NCBI RefSeq assembly: GCF_000384075.1
Contig: NZ_KB913025.1
Span: 2,438,922 to 2,502,921, forward strand
DNA length: 64,000 bases
Direction: 5' to 3'
Source: Methylovulum miyakonense HT12
GTDB taxonomy: Bacteria > Pseudomonadota > Gammaproteobacteria > Methylococcales > Methylomonadaceae
The position numbers and the translations under genes are program-made. Under the pieces are notes generated by a model. It saw only the letters and a list, made by a program, of their open reading frames with translations. It did no database searches and was not told where the DNA came from. Positions 46,701-57,211 of the stretch are shown in pieces. The number at the start of each line of letters is the position of its first letter. Position 1 is the stretch's first letter.

Positions 46701-48283
46701 GTTTTAAACCTCGATTGACGAATTATCCAAATGCAAAGGAAAACAAAACCTTTGCCGTTCAAGCCCAACTGTCAACTGATGGTTTCAGTGGCGGCTCCTG
46801 GCTCGCTTGATACACGACCAAACCTGGATCGGATGCTTTGGATGCCACCGATAATTATTAAACCAAAGTCCATAGCCCATTCGGGATGCTCCGGCAGGAT
46901 TGTAGGCTTTGTATAAATCCGTCAAATGAGGTTGTTAAGGAAGGTATTGCAATGACGGATATATTAATTCCGGGCTTGATGCTCTAGCGTCCCTAATGAT
47001 GTGCAATTGCTACTATTATCTAAATACTTAAAAAAATCCAGGTTTATTTACAATTAAAAAGGTGTTGAAAGGAGAGGTTGGACTGAAAGTTCGTGAACTG
47101 ATTAGGCAAACGTGTGGGGTCGAGCTCAAAGGCGATGATAACTTTAGGACAGAAGCATGAACGGGTCTTATGGCCCGTATCCGGACCTTAGCCCATTATA
47201 CGTCAGTTTCAACAGGCTTCTTTTTTGTCATGTACAGAGAGGCATCTCACATTGGCGGGTTTGCCTAAGGATGCAGCGGCATCGCCGAAGAAATGGATGG
47301 TGCGATACGGCAAGCGGCACAGCCAATCCGGCACTGCATTAAACAGCCTCATGTGTTTTTGTTAGGGTAAATGCCGATTTGGCTCCTATTGGGCCAATGT
47401 CCATAAGATTGACAAGCCCGGTTATAGGCCTATAATCCCAACAGCTAAAAAATCTGATTGCGCTTGGTTTACCACCTCTATGTTTCCTCTGTGATCCCTC
47501 GTACTGTTATTCAGTTAGTCATTTCAAATTTGCCAGCCTTTAATGAAGCCAGCCAACTCTTGTCGGTGGTTTTAACACATCCTATCCAATTTCAATAAAT
47601 TAAAGAGTCGAATGCCGCCATCTGCCAATTACAGTGCTTACTTTCAAGCGCAACTTCAAGTTATTCCCCCCAAAATAGTCCAGCCTGTCAAAGAAAAGTC
47701 TAAGGTGGTTATCCGCTACAAACGCAGTTGGACAAAAGAGCAATGGCATAGCGTAATCCCGGCAAATAGGTGTTGTAAAAGTGCTGGGGTTCCTTACATC
47801 ATCCCACACTTGGCCAAGCACATCGGGGCCATCATCTGGTATTTTGTCCACCACTACAATTTGTATGGGCTTGACTTTTAAAAAATCATTCCGATTAGGG
47901 CTGCCGCATTTTTTAATGTAGTCCGGCCTTTTTATCTCGCTTGGCAATTGAATGCTGCCTTCTCAATTTGTGTGCATTGGGCAGTTGGACAATTCAAGGC
48001 CTCATATAAACCCAGCGGGCCGTTGTAGATGGATAGGCGGCTATTGGCGGGCGTGGCGTCGGTCGTTGGCCTATAGGGCGTTGAAGCCATAGGCGTATGC
48101 CGCGCCGCTGGCTTTTTTGACACGAAACAATTAAATAATAACTTTCAATAACTTCTATTTAATCTGGTTTTACACTTTCGTGATTTTCGTGGGCATAAAA
48201 TAATTCTTTCACGGTCTCGATTGCTTATTGCACCCTACGGAATGCATCTTACGAGTTGTCTTTGTCCGTTCATTCAGTGAAGG
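46701..48283. other. 1.6-kb region without a recognisable gene
   Basis: Only short frames lie here. The longest are a plus frame at 47612-47881 (89 residues) and an overlapping minus frame at 47600-47947 (115 residues); neither resembles a known family and each is a shadow of the other. A good AAAGGAGAG ribosome-binding-like site at about 47067 is followed by no proper start codon. An ACGGGTC/GGCCCGT hairpin lies near 47162. The region probably contains decayed genes, but I could not reconstruct one. No RNA gene was recognised. Confidence 0.45.
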
Positions 48284-49924
48284 TCAAGAAAAAAACTTGC
48301 TCACATTCAATGCCGTCTTATAAATCCCCCAAGACAAGGGGATGATGACGATGGCCCAAGCCAGCACGGCGAGCAGCAGGCTTCCGGCTTTGTGCTTTGA
48401 CGGTAAGCTTTCTGGGGCCACCGCCGGATTTTTTTTGTCGCCAGGCGTTTGTTCGGCCAACAATTCCTCTTCCTTCATAAACCATTTGTCCGCAACCGGG
48501 CGCACCAGCAGGTTGCAGAGCAAGCCAAGCATCAGCATCCCGGCTAAAATCATCATGGTTTGGTTGTAGATTTGTTCGCGCGGCAAGCCTAGGCTGAGTT
48601 GGTATTCACGCATGTAATTGACGATGACCGGGCCTAAAATGCCGGCGGTGGCCCAGGCGGTCAATAAGCGTCCATGGATCGCCCCGACGTTTAAGGTGCC
48701 GAACAAATCGGCGAGATACGCGGGGATGGTGGCGAAACCGCCACCGTACATGCTTAAGATCAGGCAAAATGCCCCGACGAACAGCAATTTGTTGCCGGAG
48801 GCCGCGCTTTCCGGGATGCTCAGGTACAGCATGCCGCCGATGACAAAAAATACGATGAAGGTCAGTTTGCGGCCTAGTTTGTCGGATAAGCTCGCCCAGA
48901 AGAACCGTCCGCCAATGTTGAACAAACTCAACAAAGCGGTAAAGCCTGCCGCAATGCTGGCAATGGCGGCGAGTTGGGTTTTGTCGAGTTCGCCGTAAGT
49001 TTTGCTGATGCCGATCAATTGCCCGCCGAACACTTCCTGCAGCATCGGCGAAGACATGCCGATCACGCCTATCCCTGCACTGACGTTCATGCACAACACG
49101 CCCCACAATAGCCAGAACTGTTTAATCTTAAAGACATTTTTGACGTGGACATGGTGTTCGGTGATCATGCGCTTGGTTTTGGGGTTGCTAGGCGGAGTCC
49201 AGCCAGCGGGTTGCCAGTTTTCTGGCGGAATACGGTAACTAAGCGCGCCCGTCATCATAAACACAAAGTAAATGGCCGCCATGACGATGAACGTGGCCAT
49301 CACGCCGACATCGTTAGGGCTGGCAAAAAACTTCATCAATTCGGTGGCCAGCGGCGAGCCGATCATCGCGCCACCGCCGAAACCCATGATCGCCATGCCT
49401 GTCGCCATGCCGCGCCGGTCTGGAAACCATTTGATCAGGGTCGAAACGGGCGAGATATAACCCAAGCCCAAACCCATGCCGCCAATGACGCCGGAACCTA
49501 GCAGCATGATCCAAAATTGGTGCAGGTAAATGCCCAATGCGGACAGCAGCATCCCGCCGCACCAGCAGAACGCGCTGACCACGCCTGCCTTACGCGGGCC
49601 GACATGCTCCAACCACCCTCCCCAAACCGCCGCCGATGAGCCCAGGAACACGAAAAACAAGGTGTACATCCAGCCCAATGTGGAGATTTTCCAATCGCAG
49701 GTGGTGACAAACAATTCCTGGAAAAAGCCGATGTCGGCAGGGCAGGGGATGCTTTCTTTGATGCCAATGGCTTTTGATAGCGGTAGCCAAAACACCGAAA
49801 AACCGTACGCCATGCCGATACATAAATGGATGGCCAAGGCGGCGGGAGGGACTAACCAACGGTTAAAACCCGGGGTGGCAATAATGCGTTTTTTGTCTAA
49901 AAAGGGGAGGGGTGTGTTCGTCAT
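48284..49924 (-). CDS. MFS transporter, OFA (oxalate/formate antiporter) family
   Basis: A 546-residue major facilitator with 12 predicted membrane helices. The first helix segment AIHLCIGMAYGFSVFWLPLSKA and LGLGYISPVSTLIKWFPDRRGMATG are typical of the OFA family, whose members carry small organic anions. An extra loop between helices 1 and 2 contains SIPCPADIGFFQELFVTTCDWKISTLG with two Cys. The C-terminus has an additional segment of about 60 residues including one more hydrophobic helix (about 518-538). The substrate cannot be read from the sequence. It is a single gene on the minus strand with a gene-poor 0.8-kb region upstream. Confidence 0.9.
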   Translation of the reverse strand: MTNTPLPFLDKKRIIATPGFNRWLVPPAALAIHLCIGMAYGFSVFWLPLSKAIGIKESIPCPADIGFFQELFVTTCDWKISTLGWMYTLFFVFLGSSAAVWGGWLEHVGPRKAGVVSAFCWCGGMLLSALGIYLHQFWIMLLGSGVIGGMGLGLGYISPVSTLIKWFPDRRGMATGMAIMGFGGGAMIGSPLATELMKFFASPNDVGVMATFIVMAAIYFVFMMTGALSYRIPPENWQPAGWTPPSNPKTKRMITEHHVHVKNVFKIKQFWLLWGVLCMNVSAGIGVIGMSSPMLQEVFGGQLIGISKTYGELDKTQLAAIASIAAGFTALLSLFNIGGRFFWASLSDKLGRKLTFIVFFVIGGMLYLSIPESAASGNKLLFVGAFCLILSMYGGGFATIPAYLADLFGTLNVGAIHGRLLTAWATAGILGPVIVNYMREYQLSLGLPREQIYNQTMMILAGMLMLGLLCNLLVRPVADKWFMKEEELLAEQTPGDKKNPAVAPESLPSKHKAGSLLLAVLAWAIVIIPLSWGIYKTALNVSKFFS

Positions 49925-50759
49925 AGTTTGAAGGCCTTGATTAAACGTAAAATCTAGGGGGATAGTTTATGCCAATCAGCCTATTATCGGAAAATCCTTG
50001 CGCGTAGCCAGGTGGTCATGATTGGTTATGCCTAGCCCGTGGCTGTAGGGCCGCGCATTTATTTGGGGAATTGCGGATACAAAACGGCGGGCAAAAAAAA
50101 GCGCATTAGACCGACGACAGGAGTAATGCGCAGTGCTTTATGGAAAGCAAGGTTTATCACGAGGAGGTAGAACACGCCGATGATTGCGTACAATAGTTTA
50201 AGCATTTATGATGCCAATATTAAAATTTATCATTATTTTAAATAACTTATTGATAGTTATAGGTTTGTTTTTTAATTACGGGCTTGTAGAATAGTTTTTG
50301 TTTTTTTGCCGTTGCACCGAAGCTATGCAAATAATTAAACAATTGGCCAATATCGGGCAAAATAAGTAAAGGATATGCATACAATCGTTGTTTGACGCCC
50401 ATTGCACCATAAGTGGGCAGCTAATAGGCGTTGCCAATGCTTTGGCAAAGGCATTTACAGGGCGTAGGGTTAATGCCCTGGGCTTTTGGATGGGTTATCA
50501 CCTTAATCTAACAAAAAGAAACCTTAATAGGCGCGGATAAAGTTTATTATTGCAAGGGTTCTGGTATAACGTTTGCTTAAGGATTATATATTAAGTGGCT
50601 AAATGGCTTTGGGATGGAATTTGGGGAAGCCGTTACAAATTTTGAGGAAGTTGTGGAGATGGCGGTTTAAGCAGCGATACCGCAAAACAAAGCCCATTTT
50701 ACTGTATTTTGCAATGAACATTTGATTACCACCCAACATAGGCAATAGGAAAAATCACC
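49925..50759. other. gene-poor 0.8-kb intergenic region
   Basis: The stretch lies between the divergent transporter and the Anbu locus. It is AT-rich on its right half and should contain both promoters. The only plausible coding frame is the 48-residue one at 50059-50205. A CAGGGC/GCCCTG hairpin lies near 50458-50480. No RNA gene was recognised. Confidence 0.45.
50059..50205 (-). CDS. possible 48-residue membrane protein
   Basis: A short frame from ATG 50205 to TAA 50059 encodes a very hydrophobic 48-residue protein with two likely membrane segments, LLYAIIGVFYLLVINLA and TPVVGLMRFFLPAVLY, joined by a short basic loop (FHKALRI). The composition looks like a real small membrane protein rather than random translation. 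The ribosome-binding site is weak, and I know no family for it. Confidence 0.35.
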   Translation of the reverse strand: MLKLLYAIIGVFYLLVINLAFHKALRITPVVGLMRFFLPAVLYPQFPK

Positions 50760-53700
50760 ATGACAATTCGAGTGGCCATCAGTCACAAAACCAAATACAG
50801 CTTTGACCGGGCGGTATCATTGTCACCGCATGTGTTTCGCTTGCGCCCCGCAGTGCATAGCCGTACGCCGATTAAAGGCTATAGCTTGAATATCGAACCG
50901 AAAGACCATTTTATCAATTGGCAGCAGGATCCGTTCGGCAATATTTTGGCGCGGGTCGTGTTCCCCAACAAAACCCGGCATCTCAGCGTTGAGGTGGAAG
51001 TCATCGCCGATATGACGGTCATCAACCCCTTCGACTTTTTTGTTGAAGAGTATGCGGAAAAATTCCCTTTTAAATACGAGGAGCAGCTGCTTAAAGAGCT
51101 GCAACCGTATTTGGAAGTGACTGAAGACGGGCCTTTGCTGACGCAATGGGTGGAAGACTTTGATTTGGCCCAACGCAATATCAATGATTTTCTGGTTGAT
51201 GTTAACCGCAAAGTTTTTGGTGATATTGGCTACAACATCCGCATGGAAGTGGGCATCCAAAGCTGTGAGGAATCACTGACGCTCCGTAGCGGCTCATGCC
51301 GCGATTCGGCGTGGTTGTTGGTGCAAATCCTGCGGCATTTGGGCTTGGCGGCCCGGTTTGTTTCCGGTTATTTGGTGCAGCTCACCGCCGACATCAAATC
51401 GCTGGACGGCCCGTCCGGGCCCGAACAGGACTTTACCGATTTACATGCGTGGACAGAAGTGTACATTCCTGGTGCAGGTTGGATAGGCCTAGATCCGACT
51501 TCGGGCTTGTTGGCGGGTGAAGGCCATATCCCGTTGGCATGCACGCCTAATCCGGCCAGTGCCGCGCCTGTGACGGGCGGTACGGACAAATGCGAGGTGG
51601 AGTTTGAGTTCAGCAACACCGTTGAGCGCCTGCACGAAGACCCGCGTGTCACCAAGCCTTACACCGATGAGCAATGGCATTATATCAACGCGCTGGGTCA
51701 GCAAGTCGACCAGCAATTCAGTGATGACGATGTGCGCTTGACGATGGGCGGCGAACCGACGTTTGTCTCGGTTGATGATATGGAAGGGGCGGAATGGAAC
51801 ACGCACGCCGATGGTGCGCATAAACGTGAGCGCGCACAAGAATTGACCAAGCGCCTGCGTGATGTGTTTGCCAAAGGCGCATTGCTGCATTACGGGCAAG
51901 GCAAATGGTATCCGGGCGAGCCGATACCGCGTTGGCAATATGGCATTTTTTGGCGTAAAGACAACGTGCCCATGTGGCGTAACCCTGAATTGCTGGCCGA
52001 CATTAACAAGGATTATAAGCATACCGTCAAAGACGCGGAACAATTCGTCCAGGAAATGTCCCGGCATTTGGGGGTTAAAAGCCAGTACATCACCGCCGCC
52101 TTCGAAGACAATTTTTACTATCTTTGGCAGGAAGGTAACTTGCCGACCAATGTCAACCCGCTCAAATACGACCTGAAAGACTCGATTGAGCGCAAGACCA
52201 TCACTAAGGTGTTGGACGCGGATTTGGCCGTCCCCGTTGGTTTCGCCTTGCCGTTGAAATGGAATTGGTACGGCCAATCCTGGCAAAGCGGGCCGTGGGA
52301 TTTCCGGCGCGGCAATATGTTCCTGATTCCGGGCAATTCGCCTATGGGTATGCGGATGCCGCTCAATAGTTTGCCCTGGGTTGCACCGGACAAACGCGAC
52401 ACGCAAGAGCCGCAAAGCCTGTTTGGTGATTTGCCGGAACTAGGCGATTACTATGGCGAAGTGGCCCGGCGCTACAGCCATTTTGAGGAAAAGGTCAACG
52501 AACATCCTGAAATCGTCGAACAAGAACCCGGCGACGAACCCACCGTCCACGTTGAAGTGCCGCATACCGCCATCTGTATCCAGCCGCGTGATGGCCGTTT
52601 GCATATTTTTATGCCGCCATTGTCGTTGTTGGAACATTATCTGGATTTGGTCGCCGCGATTGAGGCGACGGCGGAAAAATTAGCGTTGCCAGTGGTGATC
52701 GAGGGCTATGAGCCGCCGCGTGATTACCGTATCGAACGCTTGATGGTCACGCCTGATCCTGGGGTCATTGAAGTCAATATCCATCCATCAAAAAGTTGGG
52801 AAGAGCTGGTTGAAAAAACCACTATTTTGTATGAGCAAGCCTTCCAAGTGCGTTTGGGAACGGAAAAATTCATGATTGATGGCCGCCATACCGGTACGGG
52901 CGGCGGCAACCATATCACGATGGGTGCGGAAACGCCCACCGATAGCCCGTTGTTGCGCCGCCCTGATTTGTTGCGGAGTCTGGTGACGTATTGGCAGCAC
53001 CATCCGGGCTTGTCGTATTTGTTTTCCGGCATGTTCATCGGCCCGACTAGCCAAGCCCCGCGTGTGGATGAGGGCAGGGACGAAAAGTTGTATGAACTGG
53101 AAATCGCCTTCCAGCAAATGCCCGAAGGCGAAGTGCCAGCACCGTGGCTGGTGGACCGCTTGTTGCGGCATTTATTGACCGACATCACCGGCAACACGCA
53201 CCGCTCCGAGTTCTGTATCGACAAACTTTATTCGCCCGACAGTTCGACGGGTCGCTTGGGCATTTTGGAATTGCGCGCCTTTGAAATGCCGCCCCATGCG
53301 CGCATGTCGCTGGTGCAAATGGTGTTGTTGCGTTCGTTGATCGCTTGGTTCTGGCGTAACCCATACAAACATGAGCTGGTGCGTTGGGGGACTGAGCTGC
53401 ATGACCGTTTCATGCTGCCGCATTATGTCCGCGAAGATATGAAACATATCGTCAAAGACCTGCAACGGGCGGGTTATCCCTTTGAACTGGAATGGCTAGA
53501 CCCGTTCTTTGAGTTCCGCTTCCCGCGTTATGGCACGACCATGATCGATGACATGGAGCTGGAGCTGCGTTTTGCCATCGAACCTTGGCATGTGCTGGGC
53601 GAAGAGGTCAGCAGCACGGGGACGGCGCGTTATGTCGATTCCTCGGTGGAGCGGTTGCAGGTGAAAGTCACTGGCTTTACCGAAGGCCGGTATATCCTGG

Positions 53701-54158
53701 CCTGTAACGGACGGCGTTTGCCGATGCGCAATACCGGGCGCAAAGGCGAATACACGGCGGGTGTCCGTTACCGGGCTTGGCAGCCGCCATCAGCCTTGCA
53801 TCCAACGATTACCCCGCATGTGCCGCTAGTGATTGATGTGATAGACACTTGGAACGGCCATGCGATAGGTGGCTGCACTTACCATGTCGCGCATCCTGGC
53901 GGGCGTAGCTACGATGCCTTCCCGGTCAACAGCTTTGAAGCCGAATCACGCCGCATCACCCGTTTCTGGGATTACGGGCACACGCCTGGGGTGGTCATCA
54001 GGCCGCCGTTGTCCGGCTCGTTTGATAAAGCCTCTGAAAAGCCGTTTATGGAGAGTTTCAGTGTCAGCGACAAACCGCCACGGCCTATGGCCCCGCCACC
54101 GGAAGAGTTGAACGGGGAATATCCGTTTACCCTGGATTTGCGGTTGCGGAACCGGTAG
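50760..54158 (+). CDS. transglutaminase-like protein fused to DUF2126
   Basis: A 1132-residue two-part protein. Residues 1-290 form a bacterial transglutaminase-like domain: an N-terminal beta-domain (VAISHKTKYSFDRAVSLSPHVFRLRP) and a papain-like core with Cys180 (SGSCRDSAW), His229 (DLHAWTEVY) and Asp245 (GLDPTSG), a complete catalytic triad. Residues about 310-1132 are DUF2126, a large domain with LTMGGEPTFVSVDDMEGAEWN and DGRHTGTGGGNHITMGAETPTDSP. DUF2126 has been proposed to be a glutamine-synthetase-like amidoligase. It heads the Anbu locus. The protein probably forms or cleaves amide bonds on a peptide; the substrate is unknown. Confidence 0.92.
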   Translation: MTIRVAISHKTKYSFDRAVSLSPHVFRLRPAVHSRTPIKGYSLNIEPKDHFINWQQDPFGNILARVVFPNKTRHLSVEVEVIADMTVINPFDFFVEEYAEKFPFKYEEQLLKELQPYLEVTEDGPLLTQWVEDFDLAQRNINDFLVDVNRKVFGDIGYNIRMEVGIQSCEESLTLRSGSCRDSAWLLVQILRHLGLAARFVSGYLVQLTADIKSLDGPSGPEQDFTDLHAWTEVYIPGAGWIGLDPTSGLLAGEGHIPLACTPNPASAAPVTGGTDKCEVEFEFSNTVERLHEDPRVTKPYTDEQWHYINALGQQVDQQFSDDDVRLTMGGEPTFVSVDDMEGAEWNTHADGAHKRERAQELTKRLRDVFAKGALLHYGQGKWYPGEPIPRWQYGIFWRKDNVPMWRNPELLADINKDYKHTVKDAEQFVQEMSRHLGVKSQYITAAFEDNFYYLWQEGNLPTNVNPLKYDLKDSIERKTITKVLDADLAVPVGFALPLKWNWYGQSWQSGPWDFRRGNMFLIPGNSPMGMRMPLNSLPWVAPDKRDTQEPQSLFGDLPELGDYYGEVARRYSHFEEKVNEHPEIVEQEPGDEPTVHVEVPHTAICIQPRDGRLHIFMPPLSLLEHYLDLVAAIEATAEKLALPVVIEGYEPPRDYRIERLMVTPDPGVIEVNIHPSKSWEELVEKTTILYEQAFQVRLGTEKFMIDGRHTGTGGGNHITMGAETPTDSPLLRRPDLLRSLVTYWQHHPGLSYLFSGMFIGPTSQAPRVDEGRDEKLYELEIAFQQMPEGEVPAPWLVDRLLRHLLTDITGNTHRSEFCIDKLYSPDSSTGRLGILELRAFEMPPHARMSLVQMVLLRSLIAWFWRNPYKHELVRWGTELHDRFMLPHYVREDMKHIVKDLQRAGYPFELEWLDPFFEFRFPRYGTTMIDDMELELRFAIEPWHVLGEEVSSTGTARYVDSSVERLQVKVTGFTEGRYILACNGRRLPMRNTGRKGEYTAGVRYRAWQPPSALHPTITPHVPLVIDVIDTWNGHAIGGCTYHVAHPGGRSYDAFPVNSFEAESRRITRFWDYGHTPGVVIRPPLSGSFDKASEKPFMESFSVSDKPPRPMAPPPEELNGEYPFTLDLRLRNR

Positions 54159-54220
54159 GCCAGCCGTGGACAATTGATTAAAATGGGGTGCATATACCAA
54201 ATGATGGCGGGAATAGTTGA

Positions 54221-54523
54221 ATGACGGTATTGGTTTTAGGCACGATGCGTTTTCCTCCTGATAATCTGGAGGCGGTCAGGCCGCATTTGCAGGCATTGGT
54301 TAGGGCCACCTATGAGAATGACGGTTGTCTCGCTTATGATGTTGCAGAAGACATTTTCGACCAGGGGTTGTTGCGGTTTTCCGAGATATGGCCTGACGCC
54401 GATACCCTTGCCCGGCATCTACAAGCCCCCCATATCGCCCCTTGGCGTGAGCAAGCCGCCGCGTTCGGTGTGCATGGGCGCCAGTTTAGCGCCTATGATG
54501 CAGGCCATTCCTGGCCAGTGTGA
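54221..54523 (+). CDS. ABM-domain protein, quinol monooxygenase-like
   Basis: A 100-residue ferredoxin-like fold protein of the ABM/YgiN type. The first strand and helix read VLVLGTMRFPPDNLEAVRPHLQAL, the middle has GCLAYDVAEDIF and RFSEIWPDADTLARHLQAPH with the conserved His. YgiN-type enzymes oxidise quinols without cofactor. It lies between two genes of the Anbu locus, 62 bp after the first and 114 bp before the ATP-grasp gene, on the same strand. Whether it works with the locus is uncertain. Confidence 0.8.
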   Translation: MTVLVLGTMRFPPDNLEAVRPHLQALVRATYENDGCLAYDVAEDIFDQGLLRFSEIWPDADTLARHLQAPHIAPWREQAAAFGVHGRQFSAYDAGHSWPV

Positions 54524-54637
54524 ATAGGCTATGAGAGTGGCAACATAAGCCAAAAGACAGTTTTTTTGGCTCCCTAACACGTTGGCATGGACTGGAAAGC
54601 CATGCCACGGGTCAACCATTACCCAAAGGCCCAATGA

Positions 54638-57211
54638 GTGCGTAACCCCATGGATTTAGCCCACGACATCGGTGTGCAGTATTACGAAACCCGCCTAGGT
54701 GTCTATGACGAAATGGTGGCTACTGAACATAAGGTTTTGCCGTACTGGCAGAATTTTATCAAGGCATTGGAAACCATGGGCAGCGAAGAGATCGAACGCC
54801 GCCGCCGCGAGGCCCAACGTCTGTTGCGGGAAAATGGGGTCACCTACAATGTTTATGGTGATTCCCATAAATTGACCCGTCCTTGGCGCTTAGACCCTAT
54901 CCCGTTGTTGATCAGCAATGAGGAATGGACGGTCATTGAAGCCGGGCTTAAACAACGCGCCGGTTTGTTGGACCTGATCCTTAAGGATATTTACGGCGGG
55001 CAGACACTATTGAAAAAAGGCCTGCTACCGGTTGAGTTGGTCTTTTCCCATCAGGGGTTCCTGCATCCGTGTATTGGCACTTTGCAAAACCAACCCAGGC
55101 AGCTGACGATTTATTCCGCCAACCTGGTGCGGGGTTCCAAAGGCCGTTTCTGGGTGCTTGATGACCGTACCCAAGCGCCTTCCGGTTCCGGTTATGCGTT
55201 GGAAAACCGTACCGTGATGACCCGCGTGTTGCCGGATATTCTGCGGGACACCCAAGTGCACCGTTTGTCGGGTTTCTTCAAGGGCTTCAGCAAAGGCTTG
55301 GCCAGTAGCGCCTTGCATAATAAAGAAAACCCGCGCATTGTGGTGCTGACCCCGGGGCCGTTCAATGAAACTTATTTTGAACATGCCTACCTAGCTTCGT
55401 ATCTTGGCTACACCTTGGTGCAGGGCGATGACCTGACGGTGCGTGACGGGCATGTTTGGCTGAAGTCATTGGAAGGTTTGCAGCATGTTGACGTGATCTT
55501 ACGGCGGGTTGATGATTCGTTCTGTGACCCCTTGGAATTGCGCATCGACTCGCGGTTGGGTGTGGCCGGGCTGCTCGAAGCCGTACGCCGTGGCAATGTG
55601 GCGATTGCCAACCCCTTAGGCAGTAGTGTGTTGGAAAATCCTGCGTTGCTGGCGTTTTTGCCCAAGCTGGCGCGGTATTTTCTGGATGAAGAGCTGATCT
55701 TGCCCTCCGTGGCGACATGGTGGTGTGGGCAGCAGCGGGAGCGGGACTTTGTCCTGCAAAATCTTGAACATCTGGTCATTAAGCAGGTTAACCGGGGCCA
55801 GGATAACAGTTACCTGGTCGGCAACACTTTAAGCACGGAACAAAAATCCGCCCTGCGGGCCGCGATATTGGAAAAACCGCATTTGTATGTCGGCCAGGAA
55901 CAGGTGAGCTTGGCAACCGTCCCGGCCTTCATCGACCATCGCGTTGAGCCGCGCACGGCGGTCCTACGTAATTTTGTCGTTGCCAATGGTGAGGATTATC
56001 TGGTCATGCCGGGCGGTTTGACCCGGGTCGCCCACGGTAAGGATGATTTCGCCGTCTCCAACCAAACGGGCGGCATCAGCAAAGACACCTGGATATTGGC
56101 TTCCGAACCGTCCAAGCCGCAAGCGATATGGGTACGGCCAAACCGTGTGCAACTGCTGGACGCCGTCACCGAACCGCTGACCAGCCGCGCCGCCGACCAT
56201 CTGTTTTGGGTGGGCCGTTATCTCGAACGTACGGAAGCCGTGGCGCGGTTGATGCGCACCGTGTTGCTGAAGCACCAGGATATGCTGGAGTTTAAGGATG
56301 CCGTTGATAGCGCCGTCCTGGCCGGGTTGTTGCGGAGCCTGACGCATGTGACCATGACCTATCCGGGTTTCGTCAACTGCCATGCCGATTGCCTTGAACA
56401 TCCGCAAAAGGAATTGTTGTCGCTCGCCCAGGATAAGCACCGGCCTGGTTCGTTGGCGACAAACATCCATAACTTGGTGCAATCCGCCTACAACATCCGT
56501 GACTTGTGGTCACAAGACACTTGGCGCAGTGTCGACAATATCCAATACCGTTGGCAATTACGGGTGGTCAACAGCGATATAACCATTGGGCACCTGCAAA
56601 GTTGCCTGGATGACCTAATCACCGGGGTCGTGGCTTTTTCCGGTTTGACCGGTGAAAGCATGACGCGTGAGGCGGGGTGGTTGATGTTTGGCAGTGGCCG
56701 GCGTTTGGAACGGGCCTTGTCGCTGATTTCGTTGCTGCGGGCGACCTTGGTGTCCCGCCAAGAACCCGCCATGCAAAACCAGATACTGGAGGCCGTGCTG
56801 TTTTCGACGGACAGTTTGACCATTTATCAGCGGCGTTACCGTTCGTTTATCGAATTGTCGGCTGTGTTGCAGTTGCTGTTGCTCGACGAAACGCATCCCC
56901 GCTCAGTCGCTTTCCAGTTGCGTTTGTTGTCCGAACACATCAGCGCCCTACCAAGGGACCGCGGCAAACGGCAGTTAAGCGAAGAAGAGCGTTTAATCAT
57001 CAAAGCGTACACCGATCTGCGCTTAAGCAATTTGGTCGAGTTGCTCAGGATCAGCGATGATGAAAACATTTATAGCGGCCTGGAGGAATTGCTGGCGGCC
57101 CTCACGGAGTTGTTGTGGCGGATTGGCGATACGATAGCCCGTGCCTATTTCAGCCATTCGCAAACCTCGCAATTAATGACCCCCAATGCGCCTCCCGAGG
57201 AGGAGCCGTGA
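54638..57211 (+). CDS. circularly permuted ATP-grasp / alpha-E fusion protein
   Basis: An 857-residue fusion of two proteins that many bacteria keep separate. Residues about 1-480 are a circularly permuted type 2 ATP-grasp (COG2308) domain, with VYGDSHKLTRPWRLDPIPLLIS, VVLTPGPFNETYFEHAYLASYLG and VILRRVDDSFCDPLELR. Residues about 520-850 are an alpha-helical alpha-E (DUF403) domain beginning SRAADHLFWVGRYLERTEAVARLM. ATP-grasp domains of this type are predicted to form carboxylate-amine bonds. Start is GTG 54638 or ATG 54650. Its stop overlaps the next transglutaminase start (GTGA at 57208-57211), so their production is coupled. Confidence 0.92.
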   Translation: MRNPMDLAHDIGVQYYETRLGVYDEMVATEHKVLPYWQNFIKALETMGSEEIERRRREAQRLLRENGVTYNVYGDSHKLTRPWRLDPIPLLISNEEWTVIEAGLKQRAGLLDLILKDIYGGQTLLKKGLLPVELVFSHQGFLHPCIGTLQNQPRQLTIYSANLVRGSKGRFWVLDDRTQAPSGSGYALENRTVMTRVLPDILRDTQVHRLSGFFKGFSKGLASSALHNKENPRIVVLTPGPFNETYFEHAYLASYLGYTLVQGDDLTVRDGHVWLKSLEGLQHVDVILRRVDDSFCDPLELRIDSRLGVAGLLEAVRRGNVAIANPLGSSVLENPALLAFLPKLARYFLDEELILPSVATWWCGQQRERDFVLQNLEHLVIKQVNRGQDNSYLVGNTLSTEQKSALRAAILEKPHLYVGQEQVSLATVPAFIDHRVEPRTAVLRNFVVANGEDYLVMPGGLTRVAHGKDDFAVSNQTGGISKDTWILASEPSKPQAIWVRPNRVQLLDAVTEPLTSRAADHLFWVGRYLERTEAVARLMRTVLLKHQDMLEFKDAVDSAVLAGLLRSLTHVTMTYPGFVNCHADCLEHPQKELLSLAQDKHRPGSLATNIHNLVQSAYNIRDLWSQDTWRSVDNIQYRWQLRVVNSDITIGHLQSCLDDLITGVVAFSGLTGESMTREAGWLMFGSGRRLERALSLISLLRATLVSRQEPAMQNQILEAVLFSTDSLTIYQRRYRSFIELSAVLQLLLLDETHPRSVAFQLRLLSEHISALPRDRGKRQLSEEERLIIKAYTDLRLSNLVELLRISDDENIYSGLEELLAALTELLWRIGDTIARAYFSHSQTSQLMTPNAPPEEEP

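Noticed and set aside
47600..47947. Overlapping frames of 115 (minus) and 89 (plus) residues
   Set aside because: Each is the shadow of the other, neither has a recognisable family, and neither has a convincing ribosome-binding site.
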